Assembly (NCBI GenBank): GCA_002286715.1
Contig: NSJX01000010.1
Coordinates: 475,244-539,243 of the forward strand
Reading direction: 5' to 3'
Source of the DNA: Dentipellis sp. KUC8613
Taxonomy: Eukaryota; Basidiomycota; Agaricomycetes; Russulales; Hericiaceae
DNA: 64,000 bases
Below the pieces are notes generated by a model. That model was not told where the DNA came from. It ran no database searches and saw only the letters and a list, made by a program, of their open reading frames with translations. The translations under genes were made by a program, and so were the position numbers. Below, piece by piece: positions 11,498-22,173 of the stretch (the stretch's first letter is position 1; each line of letters opens with the position of its first letter).

Positions 11498-11711
11498 ATA
11501 GATTTGTAGCTACTAACATGATGTACCAGACTCACATGCTCTTTCCTTTGCTTGACACAATTGCAAACATAATTTAATGAGAGTCAGTGAATGGGTTAAT
11601 TTGCCATTACACCAATCAATAAACAACCACACTAAATGGTCCTACCTTTCCCACCATGATATGCATGGCCAAGGTTTGGGTTTCTTGTCACCTGGCATTG
11701 ACAGAAGTGAT
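8719..11711. other. CpG-void tract of about 3 kb
   Basis: Reading line by line from 8719 to 11711 I find one CG dinucleotide (at about 9139), although TG and CA are plentiful and the flanks are CpG-rich. The tract starts inside exon 6 of the DUF6535 gene, covers exons 7-9 and about 200 bp downstream, and ends sharply at 11712. The reading frame stays open throughout. The likely cause is long-standing cytosine methylation followed by deamination. Confidence 0.9.
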
Positions 11712-13008
11712 GCGTAGCGAGACAAGAGAACATACCAATGGTGAGCCTTGCGATAACGAGTTGTAGTTACGGTCAGAACCTGTGCTTATAGCCATATATG
11801 TGGGTCTGTGAGACCGGGCCCGTGTTGAATCTGGACCATCGAGCCGAATGCAGTATTGACGCAAAGTCGGCGGCAGTCTCACGTTGATGTGCCACGAAAC
11901 TGGGCGAGAGTGCCGTGCGAGGAGGAACGGGAGCACAAAGATGGACACTCTCATTGCCAGCAAAAGTTGCCGACACGATCCTGATACTTAATTAGTTTGC
12001 TATGAGCGTAAGGTAGAGGCTGACCCGAGCGCTGGCATGACGAGGAAGGTGTCCGCATAAGGCGCGCGTAGCGCGAGGGACCGAGGGTTTATGAAGGAAG
12101 GGAAAGGGGTGCGCATACTCATCTGTTTCCTCAACATACAGGACGGTAAGTGAAGCAAAATCGGATAGAAAGACATTGTCGACTCACCTTGTCCTCCCCC
12201 CGAGTCGTCGAAACTCCGAAGTTTGTGTCCTGGATAGATGTATCTCACGATTCCCATCCAGGCATGAAGGGCGCGCCGTGCCTATTCCTTGACTGATGAC
12301 AATAGCAGAGTAACACGGTCGGAGAGCCGCTATCGGAGCAATTGAAAGACCACAGAGAAACCCGCGTCCGAGCGCGAAACGTGGAGTACATGCTCGAGCC
12401 GCCGGCGTCGCGAAGGTGTGCGTTCCCTGGACCTATGAAGTTTGTAGGCATGCTTGTTGCTGGATACTGCTCCAACAGTCTATCATGCCGACTGAGGATG
12501 TCCTGGTTCGATAGCTTTAGCAGTAAGACCGCAGCGAATCAGCACGTTCCAACATGAGCGGCAGCAAAGCGTGCACGTACATTAGCAAGGGGAGATCGCA
12601 GGCCGCGCGCATCACAGAGGCGTAGACGAGTAGCGCAGCAACAGCATTCATACAATCGTACGTTAGATGGGGAAGCAGAGAACAGACAAGCCGTGTGCGT
12701 TGCGGTTCAAGACCCTCCGGCCACCGGTACGCGTTCTCCTGGACCCCAGAACCGCCACCTCGAAGCTCATACTTAGTAACTTACATTCATTCGATGCTAC
12801 GATCGATTTCCTCCTCCTCCTCCTCTCTCCTCCCACGTCGCAAATCGATAAATATGATCTGCATAACATAGCTGTCCTATCACCCATAGAAGAATTGCTC
12901 TAAACTACAATGTCCTCAAGCTTTTGAGTCCGGTTTACAGAAGGTAGACCATGTCGCTCAAATCCCCATCTCCAAAACTGTGCAGGAAGTACGGCAAGTC
13001 CGTGCAAT
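11498..13008. other. Intergenic, unresolved exon-like pieces on the minus strand
   Basis: The first 210 bases continue the CpG-void tract. Between about 11690 and 12660 several minus-strand frames of 60-90 codons contain hydrophobic stretches, and some end near GT-like donors, so a decayed or unrecognised membrane-protein gene is possible. I could not join them into one model or match a family. Confidence 0.35.
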
Positions 13009-13834
13009 TTAGCCATCAACGGGTGCACCCGACCCACGTGCTTTGCGGGGTAGCCAGACACCGAACACGAGCTGGCCTATATGCGCGGCAATGTTGGACG
13101 CGAAAGCGGCCGCGCGCAGGCCCACACGAACGGGGCCTGCGAGAGGCGGGATGAGCAGCGCCAGGATGTCCTGATTTGAACGTAAGTCCGAGAAACATGC
13201 TGAATAGAGAGACGATAACACACATCAGGTCTGTAGAGATCCTCTTGGAAGGCGATGTAGAAGAGTCCGTTCTCTTCGCGTAGGGTAAGATGTACGAAGA
13301 GGCTTTGCGGACGCGTTCAATCGATCCTGCCTTCGGCCGATGGGGAAGAAAGAACTTACTTGGCGGGCGCTGGAGGAAAGGGGTTCCACCTGATATGGAA
13401 CTTCTGCGTGACGTCGAGGAAGAGCCTCTTATGTTCTGGTGCGTATACTGCGTGAAGATGTGTGAGCACTACTAACACAACAGAACGTGAAGTGCCACTC
13501 ACCAACGTCATGAATTACCAGCTCGATGTGCGGCGACATGATGCGGTACCATCTGTCGCCTGATTGAATTCTATGGCCAGCGGGAGGTCGACATGACTTA
13601 CTGATACACGCCGAGGATATCTTCGCGCGAGTTGTGTGCGGGCGGGATGTAGCACAGAGGGTGTCTGAACCCAGCGTCGCTCGTGTAAAACCTGAACCGC
13701 CACAAGTAAGGTCTGGTGAACGGATAACATTGGATATATGCGCACCTCTGTATGGCTGCCTTCTGGATGTCTGGGTTTGCGGCGCAGGTGAGCATATGCA
13801 CAACGGCATCAATTTCTTGGGCTGGTTTCTCCAT
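13009..13834 (-). CDS. SigF-like NTF2-like domain protein
   Basis: Six exons (13834-13746, 13691-13602, 13552-13503, 13447-13360, 13302-13224, 13170-13009) give 185 residues, with every junction GT-AG and in frame. The protein reads as a small NTF2/SnoaL-type fold: a helix with VVHMLTCAANPDIQKAA, the motif FRHPLC, ILGVYQWYRIMSPHIEL, a beta-rich middle (LFLDVTQKFHIRWNPF, LTLREENGLFYIAFQEDLY), and an Ala-rich C-terminal helix. Basidiomycete genomes carry this family under the name SigF-like NTF2-like. No enzymatic role is established. It diverges from the monooxygenase at 14030, 195 bp between start codons, so the two may be co-regulated. Confidence 0.8.
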
Positions 13835-14029
13835 GGTGGTGGTGCACGTTGTCTTGGTGCAACCTGCTATATGCTACAGCGGGCGTCATGTGCAGCAGGA
13901 GCACGGGGACCGTCATGCACAACGACGCGTGACGTCATGCCACCTGACGTCACCTGTCTCCTCCTTATAACCTCTGCGCGCGCTCTGCGGAAGCATATTC
14001 GCGCTCTCAATACTGCCCACAACATCGCA
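13835..14029. promoter_or_regulatory. Divergent promoter with two TGACGTCA (CRE/ATF) sites
   Basis: The 195 bp between the NTF2-like and monooxygenase start codons holds two perfect TGACGTCA palindromes at 13930-13937 and 13945-13952. A TTATAA box at 13965-13970 lies 60 bp before the monooxygenase ATG. The palindrome is the consensus for ATF/CREB-type bZIP factors. Shared control of both genes is inferred from position. Confidence 0.65.
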
Positions 14030-16689
14030 ATGGCATCCCGCGTAGCTGACACTCTTAGCACTGTCATCAAGAGCTACGTCCAGGAGAGCATCAACGCCGC
14101 GGCTTCAGGCCATATTCTTACCCTCATCAACCCCTGGCGCGCAATACTGCTTGGCTTCAGCATCTTCTACATCCTCGTACAAGGCCTCATAATTTTCTTC
14201 TTCAAGCCTGTATGTCCCTTGAAACGTTTCTCTGAGTCTTTGCTGACTATATGCGCATGCAGAGTCCTCCGAATGATGACAAGCTCGAGAAACCGTTTGG
14301 GAGGATCGCCATTATAGGTACGCCCGCATATATGCGCATTTTTGTCGACAAATCTGACTATATGCGCGCTTAGGTGCTGGTCTCACCGGCGTTTCTTCTG
14401 CGGCGCATTGCATCGCCCATAACTTCGACGTTGTTCTCTATGAAGGTCTGTGCTTTATCTCTTTTAGATTTCCTGGACTCAGCGATTGCTGTCTACAGCG
14501 GGCCCTCGTCCTGGAGGGATATGGTCCCACGTCAATAAGACGTCGGGCCTCCAGCTCAACTCCCTTCTTTACCGCTTTCACCCCGGCGTCCTGTGGTCCC
14601 GCGCATTTCCTTACCGCGACGAGATCCTGAGCGGTAAGTCAAGCCCTTTCTTGTATATGTGACGGATGTACTTACACGCTTCCTGCTATCAGAAATCACC
14701 CGCATCTGGAAGGAATACAAATTAGAGTCTCGCACACACTTCAACGTACGTGTTTCTCACTTTTCAGACGCATATATGCACTCAAAATTATCAATCGGCG
14801 GATGTAGACCCCCGTGCGCTCCGTGCATCGTGTAGAAGGTACAAAATCTCCCGGCGCGAAGTGGACAATTAACGACGGGAAAGACGGCGTATTCGACGCC
14901 GTCATCGTGACCGTCGGCACGTGCGGTCCACCGCAAATGGTTGGCTTTCCTGGGATGCCCGAGCTCGATGCCAAGGACGACAGCGCCAAGTCAGAGCACC
15001 ATGGCATAAATGGCAGGAACAATGATGGCAAGGACAAAGTTAAGCAAAGCTCCGACAAGAGGAAAGAGGAGGTGCGCAGGAAGGTAGATCAGCTGCGCCG
15101 AGACCCGCATGAAGACAATACGCATTACGTCGGCGACGTGGACCCGCGCGAAGATGGCGCACCTTCGTTTGCAGAAGTTGCGAAGCATGAACCTGCTGTC
15201 CAAGATGGTGATCCTACTTCTCCCGGTCAATCTTCTCAATCTCGAAATACAAACGAGAAGAAGGAGAAGCACGCCCCAGCATCGAAACCCGAGAAGAAAG
15301 AAAATCTCAAGAAGGACAGTGACGAGAAATTTGAGGGCCGGCTGCACCATTCGTCTCAAATCGACGATGCGGACGTGAAGGACAAAATCGTCGTTGTCAT
15401 TGGAAGCGGGGCGAGTGGCGTCGAGGCGGTGGAGACGGCGCTACAGCTCGGTGCGAAGAAGACGATAATGATTGCTCGGGATGATAAGGTATGGTTCTAT
15501 GTTTGCTCTGACCCTTGAGATGATTTGGCTAATGTTTCATTAGTGGATAATCCCGAGGAATATCGTGTTTGACACGACTGTTTCGGCTCAGCCATTTGGG
15601 CGTGAGATGCCTTTCAGCTTCATTTGGGAGCGCGTCTTGAAGCACTGGCAATATCACGGCGTCGAGGATCTCATTCCGTCTGACAAAGGTATCTACGATG
15701 CTACACCTGTAAGTCTTTGTCGTCATAATCCCAGAGTAATATCATAACTGAGTATCATGCAGGTCGTCAACGACGAGTTCCTCGAGCACGTCCGCACCGG
15801 CCGCTGCGAATACATCCGTGGCGACACGCTCCAATTTACGAAACGGGGCGTGCAAGTGCGCGTGCGCCCCCACGGGACCAAGCCAGGGCAGAAACGGAGC
15901 GAAGATGGCGAATCCAAGCAAAATGATCACCACAGCAACAAGGTCGTCAAGCAGAATAAGCATCATACAGGCGAGTTTCCTGTGGAAGAGATCCAGGGCG
16001 ACGTTGTCGTGCTCGCGACGGGCTTCCAGCAGCCCTCGGTCGATTTTCTCCCGAAGGATTTATTCGCGGAGGGATACGAACGCCCGGATTTGTATTTGCA
16101 GAACTTTGCCACTGAAGATTGGAGTGTGCTGTTGACGAATTCGGCATATGTGAACGCGATCGGTGCGTCTCTCATGTTTTGGCCATTGTATCTCAGAAAC
16201 TGACGAAGGGGGCTGATGCAGGCACTGTGTATGTCCTCTTCTTACTCTTCGTAGATGAGCCAAACTCACCCTCATGCAACATCGGATATTGCAGTGGTCA
16301 CTTGTGAGTATATATGCTTAGTGACTGAATGCTATGACTGACGGCCTTCAACAGCCACATCGGAATATACACGCGCATCCTGCTCGTACTCCTTCTTGAC
16401 GAGAGCGCACGCCCCGAGCCCAAGGACATGAAGCTCTGGGTCGATGCCATCCGTTTCGTGAAGCGCGGCGCCCGCGGCGGCGCGCTCGGATTCTTCACGT
16501 ACATGGAACTCAGTGCGTCTTTTCTCTTGTACACCCGCCCCACCGTAGTGTTGATTAGTGTGTACAGCGATTTGGTTCATCTTATTCCATATATTCCGCC
16601 CGGACCGTCTGCGCTGGATATTTTTCGTGATGCAGGGCTGGGGGCTCGACGTCAATCGGATTCAGAAGAAGACGCGGGCGAGGACATGA
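14030..16689 (+). CDS. FAD/NAD(P)-binding flavin monooxygenase (FMO-like), membrane-anchored
   Basis: Twelve exons: 14030-14209, 14263-14317, 14374-14445, 14499-14633, 14693-14745, 14808-15488, 15544-15708, 15763-16162, 16222-16228, 16295-16303, 16355-16512 and 16568-16689, for 678 residues. A hydrophobic segment near residues 40-58 suggests an N-terminal anchor. The FAD Rossmann motif IAIIGAGLTG lies near 75, followed by PGGIWSH, and the NADPH Rossmann motif VVVIGSGASG near 360. An ATGF motif sits near residue 500. The family oxygenates nucleophilic N or S centres or performs Baeyer-Villiger chemistry; the substrate is unknown. Between the two dinucleotide folds lies an unusual hydrophilic, charged insertion of about 120 residues. 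Exons 9 and 10 are only 7 and 9 nt long. Confidence 0.85.
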
Positions 16690-17539
16690 GTGGTCGGCCG
16701 TCGAATGCCGCATTGTATTCTTTGAACTCATCTAGACAAATGTAAGAGTGTAATATTACTGCACCTATTCCCGTTAGTGAAGACAAATGCCGCTAATGAA
16801 GCACAGATGCTATCATTGTGAAATCACAACCCTGCCGAGCTGCCACTGTTGATACTAGGCTACCAGATGGTTGACGGGTATTGCAGGGATAAGGGATAAC
16901 TCAGAACTATACCTGTCCACCATCACTCCTGCTCAAACACCGTGCTTCACTTCGTTCTCGCCTTCTATACTTTCCAAGCTGCGCAAGGTCGGCCTGCCCC
17001 GATATCCATCTACGGCAAAGAGAAGGGGACGACGTTCAAGCTGCCGGCGCCTTACTCTAGCATCTGCTGCGAAAAAATATGCGTCGGACGCCTCGTATAT
17101 GAGCGTGACAATTATGACAAGTAGGGTCATAAAGCGATGTAGGCTTTTCACAAAGGCGGCCTGCTCGAGTCTCCTGAACCGGTGCCTGTAGCGGATCCAT
17201 TGACATCGCCCGCATATGATCCTACAGCAGATATTTTGATGCATACATTCTTCACGACGGTGTGACTTGGGCCACCCAGTCCGAATTCGGTCAAAGCAGT
17301 CTTGATATTGTATAGGCGGACACAGAACTAGAGACGCTAACAAAGCGCGGCGAGACTGCAGATAACAAGCGGTAGTACATGCAGATGCAAGGTAGAAACT
17401 AGACAGCGGCAGACGTAGACTTCCATGACAGGTGAGACAGCTTCCATGACGGGCGAGACAGTAATAGTACAGACGAAAGGAGAGCATTGACGGCAACAGA
17501 TATGGCATACACAAAGCGTGACGAGCGGCTTGAACGACT
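16690..17539. other. Intergenic, no supported gene
   Basis: A minus-strand frame of 193 codons (16933-17514) lacks any known motif and has poor coding character. A short near-perfect direct repeat (CTTCCATGAC-GGGAGACAG type) occurs at about 17421-17461. Probably 3' flank and spacer. Confidence 0.45.
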
Positions 17540-19168
17540 TCAGCAGAACGAGAACAACCGCAGGCAGGGCGACCCGTCGTATCGGTGTACAGTGGACCAG
17601 GGGATGAGGGTACTTATTTGCCAGAACCATAGATTATTCACGCTGGTTCCTAGCATAGCTCGCCCTCGTTCCCTTTCCTTTTGTATTTGCAGCGGGGTGG
17701 CTGGGACCGGCAATCTGGTCCTCAGGAGATTCTTGCTCGGGATCGGACGCTTCGACGGCCCTCTGTTTGCCTTTCCGTCTTTGTCGCACTCGCACCTATT
17801 CCAACGCGACTGCTTGTCAGCGATACTTCTGCATCCACAACTCGAATTGATACGTACAACGTATGCTTCGTCGTCAGCATGCTCTTCCTCTTCACTGCCT
17901 CGGACTACGTTCCTCCTGGAATTGTTGGTGCGTCTAGCACGAGAAGACCCCAGTGCTGGTGCCGGCTGGGCTGTCTCCTTCCCACGGAGTAGTCGGTCAG
18001 ATGGAGGGAGTTCAGTCTTGCGCCCGTGATAGGTTTTATCGTCAGGATCCGACGCTGGTTCCATGGACGCGGATGTTGCACTGTCTGAACCACGAGCGAT
18101 CCGATCCTCCTCTTCCCTGGCCTTCTTCCTTTCCGCAAGTTCTGCATTGTATGCATCAGCCCCCAGCTAGACATCGGGAGAAATATCTGAGTAGAGCCTG
18201 CACACAAGATGAACAGGTAAATACCTTGACTGAGGCCGATTCCTCTGGCGTCCCTGCAGGCGGCCGGAAGAATTCGTGGGGGACAATGGTGAAGTCCTCA
18301 CTGGCTTCGCACATTGTTTGCAAAGCCATGAGAAATTTTGGAGTGAATGATGACCAGTCATTATTGAAGATAGGGGTTTGGGGAACGAGACAATACTGAG
18401 CGTATACAGTATGCATGCTGGCAGGAGGATCTTCCGCGGGAAATACTGGAGGTATAGGCAGAGAAGGAGGGTTCTCAACGAATTGGAACATGCTAAACCA
18501 GACGTCTATGATGAGGAGTATGAAGATTCGTGACTTTGAGGCGTAGCTCTCTCGCGCATAGCGCGCTTGCTCAGCGACTTGAGGGAAGTGCCAGACGAAG
18601 GCCTTCCGAACCCGTTCTCCTGAGCGCGCAGCGCCAGTCTGAGAGTACCACCTCGCGCGCTTTCTGTATGGACCGGCCTTAATCTCGACTAGAAATACCG
18701 CTGGATTGAAACCCGAAGGCCGAGGTGCAAGCGGGAGCCCGTGGGTGACCATTGCGATGAAATCCGGGATGCGACGGGTGTTGGGCTGGTCTGATTTGGA
18801 GACAACGATGTCTCGTTGAGGCATACATGCGAGAAAAAAATTATGATGCCCCTTTTTCTTAGCTTTCACAGAGGCAGAAAATGAGAAGAACGTGAAGATA
18901 TGGCCGAATACAGCATACAGAGCACTTTCATTAGGTCGGTGGGAAAAGGCATGGACGAGAAGAGATTGGACATAGATGAAGAAGTCTTTGTGAGATTCAA
19001 ATCTCGGCTTAGAGAGGTGAAAGAAGAAGAAGTCAGTCCGTCGAAGGACAGCATAAAAGAAGAATGATCACTGACCGGAAGACTTGACAGTAAAGACTGA
19101 CCAACGGCTGCTGGTGCCAAAGAATTATCCTCTACAGCAGTTGATGACTGGGGGGGGTGGCCCGCCAT
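17540..19168 (-). CDS. Hypothetical protein with a PD-(D/E)XK nuclease-like core
   Basis: Exons 19168-19076, 19007-18225 and 18166 onward join in frame (phase 0 both times). The middle exon holds a helical start (FFIYVQSLLVHAF), then RIPDF with Pro112-Asp113, and after 25 residues VFLVEIK with Glu139 and Lys141. This D...ExK order is the signature of the PD-(D/E)XK fold used by nucleases and Holliday-junction enzymes. After residue 290 comes a charged, coiled-coil-like tail (ELAERKKAREEED). The 3' end is uncertain: the frame runs to 17540 (500 residues), but a GTACGT donor in the tail could move the stop to about 17634. The gene is head-to-head, 191 bp apart, with the acid-tailed family gene at 19360. 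I do not know the family; nuclease activity is inferred from the motif alone. Confidence 0.6.
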
Positions 19169-19359
19169 TTATACGAACAGCTGGGTTGGCCTGAGGTGGG
19201 TGCGCATGATACTTATCTATGATTGATCTACCAACGTGACAAGTGACACCGAAGATGTGACTGTACTACTACCGTGACTACTGTGCCACACGAATAAAAA
19301 CCGAACGTCGGCTCTCCGTTACTTGTGCGCCACCTCTATTGCACTACGGACTCGTGAAA

Positions 19360-20183
19360 ATGCCGACTCCGCCCCCATGGGAAGAGATTATCGCGGCAGA
19401 AGATCGCTATCTGACTCCTGAGGTGTGTTTAGTGCTAGGTCTATAGACTCTAACCTCTAACCCCGTCTACTCTCTAGCCAGTGGAGCAGGAATACGCCCC
19501 CCGCTCGCCCATGGTGCTGCTGAAGCGAAAATATCTCCCCTCAAAGTTTAGGCCTGACCCTCCTCTCGTCCACTTCGCATTTCCCATTCACGACCTCAAG
19601 TGGATTTATGACTACGCTATAAAACACGATCTTGTTGAATACTATCCCAACACCATCTTCAAGCCTCCTCCCGTCGCGACAGAGTTTACGTGGTGGAAAG
19701 TAGTCCAGCGCTTGTCCCAGCAAGTTGAGTATAAACTCACCACACCCGAGCCGTATTCGCCGACCGCCGATGCCTCCATGATCCTCGCCTTTTACAACAA
19801 TTACAACATGGGAGAAAAGCAGCTACTTGACGAAGACGAGGATGATGTGATCGCTTTGCTTCAAGAGGAGCTGGGGGTCGGTCCTGACGTCCGACCCAAG
19901 TGGTATTTTGATGAGTCTGATCCGTTCGACCCGAAGGAAGGTAGCGATTATGAAGATGAGGGTGGCAAGGGGAGCGATGATGAAAGCGAGGAAGAGGGCG
20001 AGAGTGATGGAAGCGACACGCCGACTGAACGAGGCAGCGATGGCAACGGTGCGAAAAATGCCACCTCGATGTCGGCCAACGAAGTAAGGCTTTACGCATG
20101 AACTTCACGTTCGTCAGTTCACTGATTCTCGTTCTGCCCAGCAGCCCAAGTCCACGCCACTGGCCTCTCAAATCGCTCCTTGA
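19360..20183 (+). CDS. Acid-tailed family of unknown function, tandem copy 1
   Basis: Exons 19360-19422, 19478-20083 and 20142-20183 give 236 residues. The N-terminus is MPTPPPWEEIIAAEDRYL. A globular core of about 130 residues follows, with KRKYLPSKFRPDPPLVHFAF, DLVEYYPNTIFKPPP, WWKVVQRLSQQVEY and DEDDVIALLQEELGVGPD. The tail of about 50 residues is dominated by Asp, Glu, Ser and Gly. There is no signal peptide or membrane segment, so the protein is probably nuclear or cytosolic. I recognise no domain. A near copy lies 1.3 kb downstream and a broken one at 63.4-63.95 kb, so the family is multicopy. The third exon is chosen because GTAAGG at 20084 and an AG at 20141 are conserved in both copies. 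Confidence 0.75.
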
Positions 20184-20680
20184 CCTACTGACATCTCTTC
20201 CTTGACCATGCTTTTCTTTGCTGTCTCTGTTTCCCTTGTTCATCTCCGTCGTTTTGCACTCAGGAGCTATCTCATTTCATACCATGTGGGCGATCACTGA
20301 TCCACAAAGCCGCCGATCGCGAATAACTTGAAATCTCATGTATTATAGCACTCCAGAGTATCATCTGATCAAAGCTACTTGATAGCACCGCTCACAGCAC
20401 TAATCAGCGGATATGTTTACCTCGTAGACGAAGTCAGGAGCTCATGAAGCCGACACTTCCTAAGTTCCTTGCTGTGGGAAAGGATACAATTGTATCCCCT
20501 TTGCCTCTTTTTCAATGTGACAACCGTGACAATAAAATGTGTTTTGTACTAGTTGTACTGATAAATGCCACACCGCGATAGATGCCACCCCCAGGTTCTT
20601 GAACGTCGGACGTTCTGGTCGTTGAAGCTGCTAATTGTACGCCGTAACCTTGTCAAGAGCGATTGCGCAGACTCGCGACT
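20184..20680. other. Spacer between the tandem copies
   Basis: Part of the 3' flank after copy 1 resembles the flank after copy 2, which shows that the duplicated unit is longer than the coding region. The rest acts as the promoter of copy 2. No gene seen. Confidence 0.5.
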
Positions 20681-21520
20681 ATGCCGACCCCACCCCCATG
20701 GGAAGAGATTATCGCGGCGGAAGATCGTTATCTGATTCCTGAGGTGTGTTTAGTGCTAGGTCTAAGTATCGACTCTAGCCTCTGAACCCGTCTACTCTCT
20801 TAGCCAGTGGAGCAGGAATACGCCCCCCGCTCGCCCATGGTGCTGCTGAAGCGTAAATATCTCCCCTCAAAGTTTAGGCCTGATCCTCCTCTTGTCCACT
20901 TCGCATTTCCCATACACGACCTCAAGTTGATTTATGACTATGCTGTAAAACACGATCTTGTTGAATACTATCCCAACACCATCTTCAAGCCTCCTCCCGT
21001 CGCGACAGAGTACACGTGGTCGAAGGTGGTCCAGCGCTTGTCCAAGCAAGTCGAGTACGAACTCGACACACCCATGCCGTATTCACCGACCGCCGATGCT
21101 TCCATGATCCTCTCATTTTACAACAATTATGACATGGGGGAAAAGCAACTACTTGACGAAGACGAGGAGGATGTGATTGCTTTGCTTCAAGAGGAGCTGG
21201 GGGTCGGTCCTGATGTCCGACCCAAGTGGTATTTCGATGAGTCTGATCCGTTCGACCCGAAGGAAGGTAGCGATTATGAAGATGAAGGTGGCAAGGGAAG
21301 CAATGACAAAAGCGAGGAAGAGGGCGATAGTGATGGAAGCGACACGCCGACTGAACGAGGCAGCGATGGCCCGGGCAACGGTGCAAAAAATTCTACCTCG
21401 ACACCGGTCGACAAAGTAAGGCTTCGCCCATAGACTTCACATTCGTCGTATATCTTGCTGATTGTCCCTCTTTCCGTACAGTCCAAATCGTCGCCACTGG
21501 TCTCCCGAACCTCTGCCTGA
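20681..21520 (+). CDS. Acid-tailed family of unknown function, tandem copy 2
   Basis: Exons 20681-20743, 20804-21415 and 21482-21520 give 237 residues. They match copy 1 over the whole length with the same intron positions and recognisably similar introns. The core is nearly identical (WSKVVQRLSKQVEY against WWKVVQRLSQQVEY); differences are concentrated in the acidic tail and the last 12 residues. Substitutions spare the conserved core while the introns have diverged, so both copies are probably functional. The role is unknown. Confidence 0.75.
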
Positions 21521-22173
21521 TCCACGGACTTTTCTTCCCTCGTCGTGCCCTCCTTTATTCTGTTCTCCTCGTTCATTTCTGTTGTTTTGCGCCCCGAGCT
21601 TTCTCATTTGATACCATATTTGCAAACACTGGCGTTCGTTCATCCGCAAGGCCGCTGAACAACTTAAAACGTCGTAAACTATCGCGCTCGAGGTAGGAGA
21701 TGTCTTGTGCCTCCTGTTCTTCGATGGCGTCTTCCCAGCTCGAGACGAGAACAAGAGCTCGGCCGCTGTCGCTGGTGGACCGCTCGCATATGAAGAGTTC
21801 CAGGGTGGGCATAGTATGATCTTCTGCTCGACAGTGTCCCCCCGGCTCGGGACGCGTGTCCATTCTCTTGAGCCCGAATCTGATCAACTGTTGTGTATCC
21901 CCTGCGTCGCGGAGCCTTCGGAATCACTGGTCATGGTATTGAATTCGTGTCCGACCCCAGCCCGTCCGCCGTTCCTGGCAGACCGTTCGCATGTCAAGAC
22001 GTTGCCCAGCCACCAGACAGGTATCAAGCATTAATCATATTACACCCAAGTCAGTACAACAGATAAGAGTAAACGGGAAAACAGCAAGATCGACGTCTAG
22101 AAATCACCAACAACAAACAGCAAGAGATCGTTCTTCTTTCCTAGATCACAGCTCGACGGTGGGTATATGCGCG
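21521..22173. other. Intergenic; one weak minus-strand frame
   Basis: The first 150 bases match the flank of copy 1. A minus-strand frame at 21573-21887 (104 codons) contains SSWEDAIEEQEAQD and looks partly protein-like, but it has no partner exons or family. Not called as a gene. Confidence 0.4.

Noticed and set aside
8719..11711. Horizontal transfer as the cause of the CpG-poor tract
   Set aside because: The protein is a DUF6535 member, an agaricomycete family, and the CpG change falls inside one continuous gene; mutation decay explains it more simply.
11690..12660. Multi-exon minus-strand membrane-protein gene
   Set aside because: Hydrophobic pieces exist, but I could not join them with consistent splice phases or match a family.
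16933..17514. 193-codon minus-strand frame as a gene
   Set aside because: No motif, Cys/Arg-heavy composition without family match, and no flanking exons.
21573..21887. 104-codon minus-strand frame after the tandem pair
   Set aside because: Partly protein-like, but no start context, splice partners or family; the equivalent flank of copy 1 is not open.
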